In this document: positions 24,749-32,398 of the stretch, in pieces
How positions within the stretch are numbered: position 1 is the first letter of the stretch
Layout of the letters: the number at the start of each line of letters is the position of its first letter
DNA from: Chrysochromulina tobinii
Lineage: Eukaryota > Haptophyta > Prymnesiales > Chrysochromulinaceae
Direction of reading: 5' to 3'
Length of the DNA stretch: 35,734 nt
Assembly (NCBI GenBank): GCA_001275005.1
Contig: JWZX01002930.1
Coordinates: 1 to 35,734 of the forward strand
Program-made: the position numbers and the translations under genes
The notes under the pieces: generated by a model
What the model saw: only the letters and a program-made list of their open reading frames with translations
Told to the model about the DNA's origin: nothing
Databases searched by the model: none

Positions 24749-24889
24749 TGCGAGCGCCGCGGCTCAGCTGCTCGTGAACACAGTGCACCGTGCTTGTGGC
24801 GAAGTTTGTCCGCTCTATGTGCATACGAGCATTTCTAAATAACTTCTCTGAGCACCACGCGTCCCTCGCGTCGACCCTTGTAGCGCTGC

Positions 24890-26119
24890 ATGGGAGCAGG
24901 GCACGCTGCCACCGCCGCCCAGCTGCCGGCGGCGCCGGCGCCGTCTGGATTCCTCGCGCACATGGCGAGCGGCGCCAGCCTCACCCCAGCGACGTACATC
25001 TGCGTGGCGTTGATCACCGCTGCGGCCGCTCTCCTGGCCCACCCGCCGAGCGCAAACAGGCTGCGTTCGTGGCTTGCCGCGCGCGTCCGGTGGGACTCGG
25101 TGGAGCGAGTCCAGCAGGTGCTTCGCTGCAAGGCCGCGGACATTTGGTTCTCCGCCTTTCCGTTCCTCGGCAACGAGATTCAGTACGTGCTGCTGCTCCC
25201 AGCGACAGCGTGGTTCCTCGATGATGCGGGCGCCACAGCTCGGCACCTCAGCCTCGGCGCTTTCATCGGGTGCTACCTCTCCAATGCCGCGAAGACGCAG
25301 ATGAGGCTGCCGCGCCCGCCGCTCAAGCTGCACGTGGGCAAAGGCTCTACGGTGAGCGAGAAGGCACGGCAGGAGCACGAGCGCATCGCAGAGCAGTATG
25401 GCTTCCCGTCCACCCATTCGGCGCACGCGCTGCTTCTGGGCACCATATTCGGCCGCGCCCTGCTGAGCCCCGGGCTGGGCCGACAAGCCTTCGTGCTGGT
25501 GCACACGGCGCATGTGGGCCTCTCGCGGCTGTACATGGGCGTGCACTCGCTCGCGGACGTGCTCGGCGGCTTGCTCGTGGGCGCTCTCCTCGCGTTCGGC
25601 GCCTTCGAGCCGCTTGGCCTCCTTTCGGACGCTGCAGTGTCGCTCGCAAGCACGGGCGGCACCGGCGGCGGGGCCGGCGTGGGCCCGCTCGCTCTCTATG
25701 CGAGCGCTCTGCTCGCTCTGCTCGCCGTGTTCCCCGATAAACGCGGCAGCACGTTCGAGGAGACTGTCTCATTTGCCGGTGTCCACCTGGGTCTCGTGTT
25801 TGCATGCGCCCTTGCCCGCGACGACGCGCCGCGTGCCGCCTTCGTGGCCTCGCTCCGTGCTCCCGGCGGCTCCATCCCGGCGGTGCTCGCGGCCACCGTC
25901 ATGACGCAGCTCGTCACCGGCCTTCTTGTGCTTGGCATGCTGCGCACCGGTCTGAGTGCGGCGGCCAAGAAGGCCGTCGCGCGCCTCGTGCCAGCCGGCC
26001 GGCTCAACTCTCTCGCGGGCATGGTGCGCGTGCTCCTCGTCAATCTGAGCGCGTCCGCTTGGGTGATGGGCATGCATCCCGCGCGGCTGCTCGAGGCTGC
26101 GGCGAGCCTGAAGCGCTGA
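24890..26119 (+). CDS. Sphingosine-1-phosphate phosphatase-like PAP2 enzyme
   Basis: A 409-residue multi-pass membrane protein with the three PAP2 lipid-phosphatase motifs: KTQMRLPRP (K-x6-RP, 135-143), PSTHS (173-177) and SRLYMGVHSLAD (SR-x5-H-x3-D: S212, R213, H219, D223). The PSTHS form and the spacing fit the SGPP/LCB3 family, which dephosphorylates sphingosine-1-phosphate or related long-chain base phosphates at the ER. Hydrophobic segments lie at about 35-50, 93-110, 120-132, 180-192, 198-210, 224-240 and several between 265 and 395. All catalytic residues are present. The gene is divergent from the LRR gene, starts being 141 bp apart. Substrate preference between sphingoid base phosphates and other lipid phosphates cannot be told from sequence alone. 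Confidence 0.9.
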   Translation: MGAGHAATAAQLPAAPAPSGFLAHMASGASLTPATYICVALITAAAALLAHPPSANRLRSWLAARVRWDSVERVQQVLRCKAADIWFSAFPFLGNEIQYVLLLPATAWFLDDAGATARHLSLGAFIGCYLSNAAKTQMRLPRPPLKLHVGKGSTVSEKARQEHERIAEQYGFPSTHSAHALLLGTIFGRALLSPGLGRQAFVLVHTAHVGLSRLYMGVHSLADVLGGLLVGALLAFGAFEPLGLLSDAAVSLASTGGTGGGAGVGPLALYASALLALLAVFPDKRGSTFEETVSFAGVHLGLVFACALARDDAPRAAFVASLRAPGGSIPAVLAATVMTQLVTGLLVLGMLRTGLSAAAKKAVARLVPAGRLNSLAGMVRVLLVNLSASAWVMGMHPARLLEAAASLKR

Positions 26120-26803
26120 GAGATGGGCAGGCTCGCGCTGGGTGGGGGGTGGATCGCGGTGTTCCGAGGACGGGACCGGTATTTCGCCCTGCGCCGCTGC
26201 GGCATGTGACGATGTGAGACCGTTCTCACGTCTGGATTCTCTGGAATGCGGCCGTTCCTTTTACACACAGATCTGTTACCCGGTTTATTTGCATTCATGG
26301 TGGGCTCGAGATCTGGTATCCTCCCACGCGGTCTCGGTCCGCGGTCCGCTGAAAACGCCCCAACGCGCACACAGCAACGCAACAATCAGCCACGCGTACC
26401 CTACAACGCGACACTCTTGCCAACACACAAGGACTGGGAGCGGAGGCGCAGCGCAGTGACGATCATCGGAGGGCTCCAAGCGACCACGCGGCCGTCGTCT
26501 AACGCGGCGGCGGACCAGATTCCACCGCTGAGGTCCGCTTTCGCGGTCGAACACAGAGCTCAGGGGCACACACCGGATGGCAGGAGGCTCAACTCCTGTC
26601 TCCTCGCATGTATGTGGCAAGCATACACACTCCCTCAGACACCACACGATCTAGCATGCGTTGTGCTGGCCGTCACGTGGTATCGGGCCCATCGGCCTCG
26701 ATGATAGGGCATCGGGAGCGGCGGCCCAATCAGAAGCCGCCACTCTTGGGTATCGTCCAGGCAGCATCCACGGCCTCTGACGAGAAGCCCCGACTCTCGA
26801 GCC
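26120..26803. other. Intergenic, nothing recognised
   Basis: About 680 bases between the convergent ends of the PAP2 gene and the single-pass membrane protein. Composition is more balanced than in the genes. Open frames are short and featureless. No tandem repeat or RNA gene seen. Confidence 0.5.
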
Positions 26804-27647
26804 CTAAGCATTGACAGCCTTGTCGTTGACGTCAACCTCCGAGAGCCGAGGCCGAGTCGCTTGCGCCGTCTCTGCCTCGGGAGATGAGTACTCGGACGAC
26901 TCGTCTATTGCCATGGATGAACCGCCGAGCGTCGCCTGCCTCCGCGCCCTCATGCGTGCACGCACCGCATTCCCGTCGGGCGGCGACAACGATGCAAACG
27001 GCGGCGAAATCGATGCAGGCGTCGCCGACAAAGCAGATGCCGCGGGCTCCTGCGTGGGGCTGAAGATTGAGAAGAAGCCTTCAACAAATCCAGGCAGAGG
27101 GGCGCGGTAGGTGCTGTCCCTGCCACCAGCCTCAAGCTCGTCAGCCGCCCGTCTACCGTGCGGAGAGGTCTTCTCAGCCACAAACATCCTGAATGTGGAG
27201 AGCCAGCCGCTCGCCTCCTCGTTGTTGGCAATCTGGGTTCACGGCTTTCTCGCGCTGCTCACGCTCAGCGAGCTCACGGAGACGCTCTGCATCCGCCTCT
27301 GCCGCAGCCGTGGCGGCGAGGGCAGCCTCCGCGGCCGCAGCCTCAGCGGCGGCGCTGATTTTGAGGCCGTCTTCGACGGCGAAGGTGGATGAATTGGTCA
27401 CAGCAGATGATGATGGCTTCTTGGGGAGAAAGACAGGTGCTTGGCCGTCTTTGCTGCCCTTGCCCTTGCCCTTGCCCTCGCCCTTGCCCTCGCCCTTGGG
27501 CCCGACTTTGAGGTAGCAGCAATACCCAGCGAAGACAAGGCAAAGCATGATCGACAAGGCAACGCCGATAGGCATCCCGATCAGCATCGGGATGTCTGGC
27601 GGGAGCGGCGGCAGCGGCGGCGATGAGGGAGGCGGCGGCGATGACAT
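26804..27647 (-). CDS. Single-pass membrane protein with Pro-rich ectodomain, one-base frame break
   Basis: Start is the first true ATG at 27647 (upstream codon 27677 is GTG). The N-terminus is a short polyproline stretch (MSSPPPPSSPPLPPLPPDIP), followed by a membrane segment at about 21-45 (IGVALSIMLCLVFAGYCCYLKV). A Lys/Gly/Glu low-complexity stalk (GEGKGEGKGKGKG) and an Ala/Glu helix (ADAERLRELAEREQREK) follow. The first frame ends at 27174; a second frame continues from 27235 as QIANNEEASGWLSTFRMFVAEK down to 26804. Skipping one C of CCC at 27237-27235 joins them into about 280 residues. The tail is Ser/Pro/Ala-rich and acidic (AIDESSEYSSPEAE). Such short Pro-rich ectodomain plus cytosolic tail proteins are of unknown function. 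The break could be an assembly error, true frameshift or slippage. Confidence 0.55.
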
Positions 27648-27986
27648 TTTGATGTGATTGGGGTGCAAGCTGGTCACGTTGTGTCACGTACCTCGATACG
27701 TGAGGGTGCTTCGTGGGCACGACGGCGGCGTCTCAGTGGATGCGCGTCCGGGTCGACTCGCAGAATTTGCTTTTTGGTGGCACAATCTGGACGCAAATCC
27801 CAAATCCGATTCCTCGCGGAAGTAAGAAACCGTTCTTTGTGAAAATTTCGAAACGGGCAGAAGACACCGGGGGAGTCGGGACACACATTCACACGTTTCA
27901 CCAGGGTTCACGCATCATACTAGGCCACGCCCGGTGACGCGACCCCGCGTGTTCTAGAACCAGGGCACAACAAAAGAACTCACCAT
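27648..27986. other. Divergent intergenic region
   Basis: About 340 bases between the start of the single-pass membrane protein (-) and the ABCG transporter (+), so it should hold both promoters. It is AT-richer at 27770-27850. No repeat or RNA gene recognised. Confidence 0.5.
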
Positions 27987-30491
27987 ATGGCCTCCATCCT
28001 GTGCGACGCGACCGAGTGCGTCGCCTACAGCATCCTCTGGGGCGCTCTCGGCGCCGGAGTGCTGCTCGCGTTTTTATTGTGGCTCTCCACGCGGCAGGCC
28101 GCTCCTCTGCTGCGGCGGGCGGTTGTTGCTGAGCCGTCGAGGACGGCTGTGCTTCAGGGCACCAGAAGCTTCGAGGCGCTGCGCTATCCATGTGCAGCGC
28201 GCTCTGCACCGCCATCTAAACAGGTGACGCTTCCCGAGCCGCTGCACGAGTTTAGCTGGGAGGGGCTGAGCTACAGCGCCGGCGCGCTCCAGGTGCTGCG
28301 GCCGTCGTCGGGCTGCATTCGGCCGGGGTTGTGGGCGATGATCGGCCCGAGTGGCGCAGGCAAGTCGACGCTGCTCGGTCTGCTGGCGGGGCGCAAGGAG
28401 CGTGGCACGAGCGCGGGCGCCGTCCGGCTCAATGGTCGGCGCGCGAGCGCGCGCGCGCGACGCGAGCGCATCGGGTATGTGACGCAGGACGACGTGCTGC
28501 CCGCAACCTCGACGGTGGCCGAGCACCTGCACTTCCATGCGGCGCTGCGGCTACCGTGGCTGGGCGGCGAGGCGCGCGTGCAGCTTGTGCGCCACACCAT
28601 GGAGGCGCTCCAGCTCTCCAAGTGCGCGGATCGCCTCATCGGCGACGGTAACGGCGGCTACGTGCGTGGGTTGTCTGGGGGCGAGCGGCGGCGGGTGTCG
28701 GTGGCGACGGAGCTGATGGCCCTGGCAGTGGGAGCCACGTCGATGCTGCTACTGGACGAGCCGCTCACGGGGCTCGACTCGGCGAATGCAGCCCTCCTCT
28801 CGAGCGCCCTCGTCGCCCTCTGCCCCACGAGCCACACCCAAACCGCCCCCCGGTCCAGCCATGCCCACGCCGCCCACGCCATCTGCGATTCGGAGAGTGA
28901 GTGCGCCGTGTCCGGCTCCGCTGCCATCAACGATCTCGACGGCCTGCGCGACGGCGCGGCCGCCCACTCCACGCCGCTGCTGCTGGCATCCCCTCCGACT
29001 CTATCCGCCGACGTGACCGCGCCCGGCCCCACGAGATGCGATCTCGGTCCCACGAGATGCCCCACCATCCTGATGACGGTGCACCAGCCCACGTACAGGT
29101 TCCTAGAGAGCCTGAGCGGTGTCGTCGTACTCGATAAGGGAGGCGTGCTCCTCTACTGCGGCCCGCGCTACGCCCCCGCAGCACCGCTCCACACTCTGAG
29201 TACCCACAGTCACGCTGGTCCGTCGGATCGCGACGCAGCCCTACCCTCCGATGCCGCCGCCGATGCCACCGCCGATGCATGGCTCGGCCGCAGCAGCGCA
29301 ACGGGCGCGGCTCCTGGCAGCTGCTGCCTGTGCGCGCACTTCGATGGCGATGGACTCGAGCTCGCCCGTTACTCGTCCCACCCTGCCGAGGCCATCCTCG
29401 AAGCGCTCGCGGACGGCAGCGCCCAAGTCCGAGAGCGCCTCGCGCGACTGGCGACCTCACAGCAAGTGGCGCCGAGCTGGGCCATGCGCGCTGGCGCTGA
29501 CATGGACGACGGGCGCGCGGGACGCTGGGGTTGTGCACGCGCGCGCGGCGTGAGCATATGCACGGAGCTTCGGTGGCTCTGCACGCGTCAGGCGCGCCAC
29601 TCGCTCCGCCACCCGCTGCTCCTCTGGCTCCAGCTCGGGGTGACTGCACTCATGGCCGTTGGCGCCGGGATGGTCTTCTACAGACTCGACTACACGCTCG
29701 GTCGCGGCGTGCTGCCGAGGCTCGCGCTCGCATTCTTCGTCGGGCTCTATTTCCTTCTCACCTCGCTCGCGCCGCTACCGCTCTGGCACTCGGAGCGTCT
29801 TCAGTTCTTCAATGAGCGGGCTGCGGGCTGCTACGGCGCTACGAGCTACGTGCTCGCGAGGACGATCTTCGAGGGTTTGCTGCAGCGGCTGCTTCCAGCA
29901 CTGCTGTGCGCGTCGATCGTGTACCCGATGGCTGGTCTCTCGGCAGCGGGGCCTTCCGGGCCCGCGCACGCTGCCCTCTTCGCGGTCGCCCTTTGCCTCC
30001 TCAACCTGGTCGCTGCTGCCGGAGTCGCTTGCCTCGGCATCGTCTGCCCTTCGTCCGCCCTCTCTACCCTTGTGGCGGTGGCAGGGCTGCTCGGCGCCAT
30101 CCTCTTCTCAGGATTCGTCCTCAACCTACCCACGCTCGCCAAACGTGCGGGCGCGCCGCCGAGCGCTCACCCGTCTCTCGACGGGCTGCTACCTGCCGCG
30201 CTCCCTCGGTACCTCTCGCCCCTCTACTACTGGCACGAGCTGCTGCTCTCGGACGAGTTGCTCCAGACGACGGTGCACGTGCATGCCGACACGCCGGGCA
30301 TCAAGAAGCCATACGACATCGGCGGCGAGGAGGTACTCATGCACCTCGGCTACGCTCTCAACTGCTCACGACTCTTCGGCGAGCCCACGATGCCGTGCGC
30401 GTACGATCTCTGGGCACCCGCGGCCGCCGTCGCCGGCCTCACCGCGCTCGCGGTGCTCCTGCTCGCAGGCTGCGTGCGCGACCCGCACTGA
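27987..30491 (+). CDS. ABCG-type half-transporter
   Basis: An 834-residue half-transporter in reverse order (ATPase then membrane domain), as in the ABCG/White family, preceded by an extra N-terminal hydrophobic segment (about 12-31). ATPase motifs: Walker A GPSGAGKST (120-128), Q-loop VTQDD (about 165-169), signature LSGGERRR (229-236), Walker B MLLLDEP (253-259), H-loop TVHQP (364-368). The membrane domain (about 545-830) has six likely segments and the family's YLSPLYYW stretch before the last extracellular loop. All nucleotide-binding residues are present, so it should export a lipid or other hydrophobic molecule as a dimer. Between the D-loop and H-loop sits a 79-residue insertion (28821-29057) that other family members lack. 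A second looser expansion (about 395-450) lies between the ATPase and membrane domains. Confidence 0.93.
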   Translation: MASILCDATECVAYSILWGALGAGVLLAFLLWLSTRQAAPLLRRAVVAEPSRTAVLQGTRSFEALRYPCAARSAPPSKQVTLPEPLHEFSWEGLSYSAGALQVLRPSSGCIRPGLWAMIGPSGAGKSTLLGLLAGRKERGTSAGAVRLNGRRASARARRERIGYVTQDDVLPATSTVAEHLHFHAALRLPWLGGEARVQLVRHTMEALQLSKCADRLIGDGNGGYVRGLSGGERRRVSVATELMALAVGATSMLLLDEPLTGLDSANAALLSSALVALCPTSHTQTAPRSSHAHAAHAICDSESECAVSGSAAINDLDGLRDGAAAHSTPLLLASPPTLSADVTAPGPTRCDLGPTRCPTILMTVHQPTYRFLESLSGVVVLDKGGVLLYCGPRYAPAAPLHTLSTHSHAGPSDRDAALPSDAAADATADAWLGRSSATGAAPGSCCLCAHFDGDGLELARYSSHPAEAILEALADGSAQVRERLARLATSQQVAPSWAMRAGADMDDGRAGRWGCARARGVSICTELRWLCTRQARHSLRHPLLLWLQLGVTALMAVGAGMVFYRLDYTLGRGVLPRLALAFFVGLYFLLTSLAPLPLWHSERLQFFNERAAGCYGATSYVLARTIFEGLLQRLLPALLCASIVYPMAGLSAAGPSGPAHAALFAVALCLLNLVAAAGVACLGIVCPSSALSTLVAVAGLLGAILFSGFVLNLPTLAKRAGAPPSAHPSLDGLLPAALPRYLSPLYYWHELLLSDELLQTTVHVHADTPGIKKPYDIGGEEVLMHLGYALNCSRLFGEPTMPCAYDLWAPAAAVAGLTALAVLLLAGCVRDPH
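28821..29065 (+). repeat. 79-codon insertion in the ABCG ATPase flanked by 8-bp direct repeats
   Basis: TGCCCCAC occurs at 28821-28828 and 29058-29065; the interval is 237 bp, exactly 79 codons. Removing it restores normal ABCG spacing between the Walker B aspartate and the H-loop histidine. The inserted reading is Ser/Ala/His-rich. CCCACGAG occurs at 28824, 29028 and 29049. Confidence 0.7.
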
Positions 30492-31162
30492 TGTGTTTGA
30501 ATCAACCAGTTGCGCGATGAGGGGCTGTGGCGGGTCGGGCGATGCCGATGGGGTTTTGGTGCGACACTTTCTGCTCACACCCTTGGGACCCAAGCCGGAG
30601 GTCATGATTTGCCCGGCGCCGTGTCGGCGCGTGGTAGGCTGACGCGTGTGTGTCGTATACGCGTGTGTGTGTCAGGCCGGTTTGTCATTGAGTGTGCAAA
30701 TCCAGATGTTAATCCCTCCCCTCCTCGACCCCCTTGCCCTTCGCCGTTGAGGGTAAAATCACGGCTCAGTTCGTGAAATTAGCACATGAAGGGAAGATTG
30801 TAACTTTGTTTGAAGATTCAGGGTATGAGGAATGGGTGCAAATCCAGATATTAATCCCTCCCCTACCCCCTTGGGTAAATCACTCAGTTTGAAATCAGGG
30901 TATGAGGAATGGGTGCAAATTGAAGATATTAATCCCTCCCCTACCCCCTTCTGGGTAAAATCACTCGGTGTGAAATCAGGGTATGAGGATTGTGTGCAAA
31001 TCCAGGAGATATCAATCCCTTTCCTACCCCTTGGGTAAAATTCGTTCCATGAAGGCGAATTCTGAAATCGATCGCAAGGCTCTGAACTTGCATGCATGTA
31101 GACTGCGCTATTTGCCTTGAGCCGCTTGAGTGTGCAGGGTTCTCGAGATTCGCCGTCGCCGC
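30492..31162. other. Intergenic with repeat array
   Basis: About 670 bases between the ABCG stop and the ankyrin start. Most of the second half is taken by the 77-81-bp repeat array described separately. The first 200 bases hold a GT-rich stretch near 30647-30672 and no gene. Confidence 0.55.
30692..31105 (+). repeat. Tandem array of 77-81-bp units, dispersed family copy A
   Basis: Units begin at about 30692, 30834, 30911 and 30992, each starting GTGCAAAT, then ATTAATCCCTCCCCTACCCC-like, then GGGTAAAATCACT and CAGGGTATGAGGA. Spacings are 142, 77 and 81 bp; the first unit is expanded. The last unit and its downstream flank (30985-31105) are closely related to 34663-34790. Confidence 0.85.
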
Positions 31163-31741
31163 ATGGGATGCTGCGTGTCGCGTCGGCCCATGAAGCAGCA
31201 GGAATCGACCAAGTTGATCACATCCAGTAGCGCCACCCTTCCGCCTGTAGAATCCCAGAGAGTGTGGCCAAGCAGCTCTGTGATTATGCCGCCGCAGGAG
31301 GACCTGGTGCCCAAGCAGCCGACGCGCTCGCGCGCCGCCAAGAGCGTACACGATCTCGCCTTTTTGAACGCGTGCCGCAAGGGCGAGCTGCTCGTTGCCA
31401 TGGAGCTGCTCGACAATACAGCGCTCGGTGTGCGCCTCGAGGTCGAGGACAAGGACGGCGCGCAGGGTATGCACTGGGCGTGCCTTGGCGGCCAGCTGGA
31501 GGTGATTGCTTGGCTGCACGAGCGCGGCGTGCCATTAGACGTTCAGACGACGCACGGGGCGCAGCCGATCCACTGGGCTTCCTACGGGGGCCAGATTGCA
31601 TGCGCACAGTGGCTCGTCGCGCGCGGCGTGGCGCTGGACGTGGAGGATTCGCACGGGCAGCAGCCGGTGCACTGGGCGACCCGCTCGAGCCAGTATGCCA
31701 CCGCAAGGTGGCTACAACAGCGCTATGTCTCGTACAAGTAG
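31163..31741 (+). CDS. Ankyrin-repeat protein with N-myristoylation/palmitoylation signal
   Basis: A 192-residue protein from ATG 31163; the frame upstream has no ATG. It begins MGCCVSRR: Gly2 is a myristoylation site and Cys3/Cys4 are typical palmitoylation sites, so it is probably anchored to the inner face of a membrane. Residues 60-192 hold one degenerate and three clear ankyrin repeats: GAQGMHWACLGGQLEVIAWL (99-118), GAQPIHWASYGGQIACAQWL (132-151) and GQQPVHWATRSSQYATARWL (165-184). All use an HWA core instead of the usual LHxAA. The 60-residue linker is Ser/Pro-rich. It is likely a membrane-tethered binding scaffold. The repeat array directly upstream may overlap its promoter. Confidence 0.8.
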   Translation: MGCCVSRRPMKQQESTKLITSSSATLPPVESQRVWPSSSVIMPPQEDLVPKQPTRSRAAKSVHDLAFLNACRKGELLVAMELLDNTALGVRLEVEDKDGAQGMHWACLGGQLEVIAWLHERGVPLDVQTTHGAQPIHWASYGGQIACAQWLVARGVALDVEDSHGQQPVHWATRSSQYATARWLQQRYVSYK

Positions 31742-32398
31742 CGTCGAGGGGGGAGCAATCGAGGGGAAGGCGCGATTATGAGAATAATTCCCTGTTATTT
31801 CTGAGTGTTCCTCCAACAAGTATACAAGTGTTACAAAAAAAAAATTCGTACAGCTGAACGACACCCAACGGTCATCAAAAGTCAGGGTTTATCTCGCGTC
31901 GATTAGCACAGGACTCCTGTACAGGAGCAGGGGAACCTTGGTTCGCACGCACGGTTCTCGTGTGTGTCGTGTTAACCGTTCACGCACGAATTCGCGCCGT
32001 CACGCAATAAAATGCTTGCACTACCGTACGCTTCACTGTCCTCGATGCTCGAATATGTGCATGAGTGTGGCAAAGGGGTGAGTGGGGTGGTTGGGGGAGC
32101 AGAGGTGGCGGCCGCGATGGAAGATTAAAAGCAGAGGTCTTGTTTCCTTCCTTTAGGGAATTGGCGGCCAACTCCCTACAATTTTATGCGGCATTTGTGG
32201 CGGTTTCGTTTGCGATGAAAGAGGACAGACCGTCCTGCGAAAGGGTTCCGCGCAGCTATGCGTGAATCGAGGTAATAAAGAAATTGAAACTCTCTGAAAC
32301 TCTCTGAAACTCTCTCTATTTCCCCAGTGTCGTTCACAGGGTAAGGTCCGCCTTTTGTAGAAAAGCTGCATAGAAAAGCGACGTCGTCGTCCAGTCCA
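31742..32398. other. Intergenic, AT-rich
   Basis: About 655 bases between the ankyrin and NOP2 genes. It contains an A10 run at 31835-31844, possibly near the ankyrin gene's 3' end, and a 10-bp tandem repeat at 32286-32315. No gene recognised. Confidence 0.5.
32286..32315 (+). repeat. GAAACTCTCT 10-bp tandem repeat
   Basis: Three perfect copies of GAAACTCTCT, about 85 bp upstream of the NOP2 start, so probably in its promoter or 5' UTR. Confidence 0.9.

Noticed and set aside
26142-26704. Plus-strand frames of about 105-152 codons after the PAP2 gene
   Set aside because: No domain, hydrophobic pattern or repeat; composition is that of intergenic DNA.
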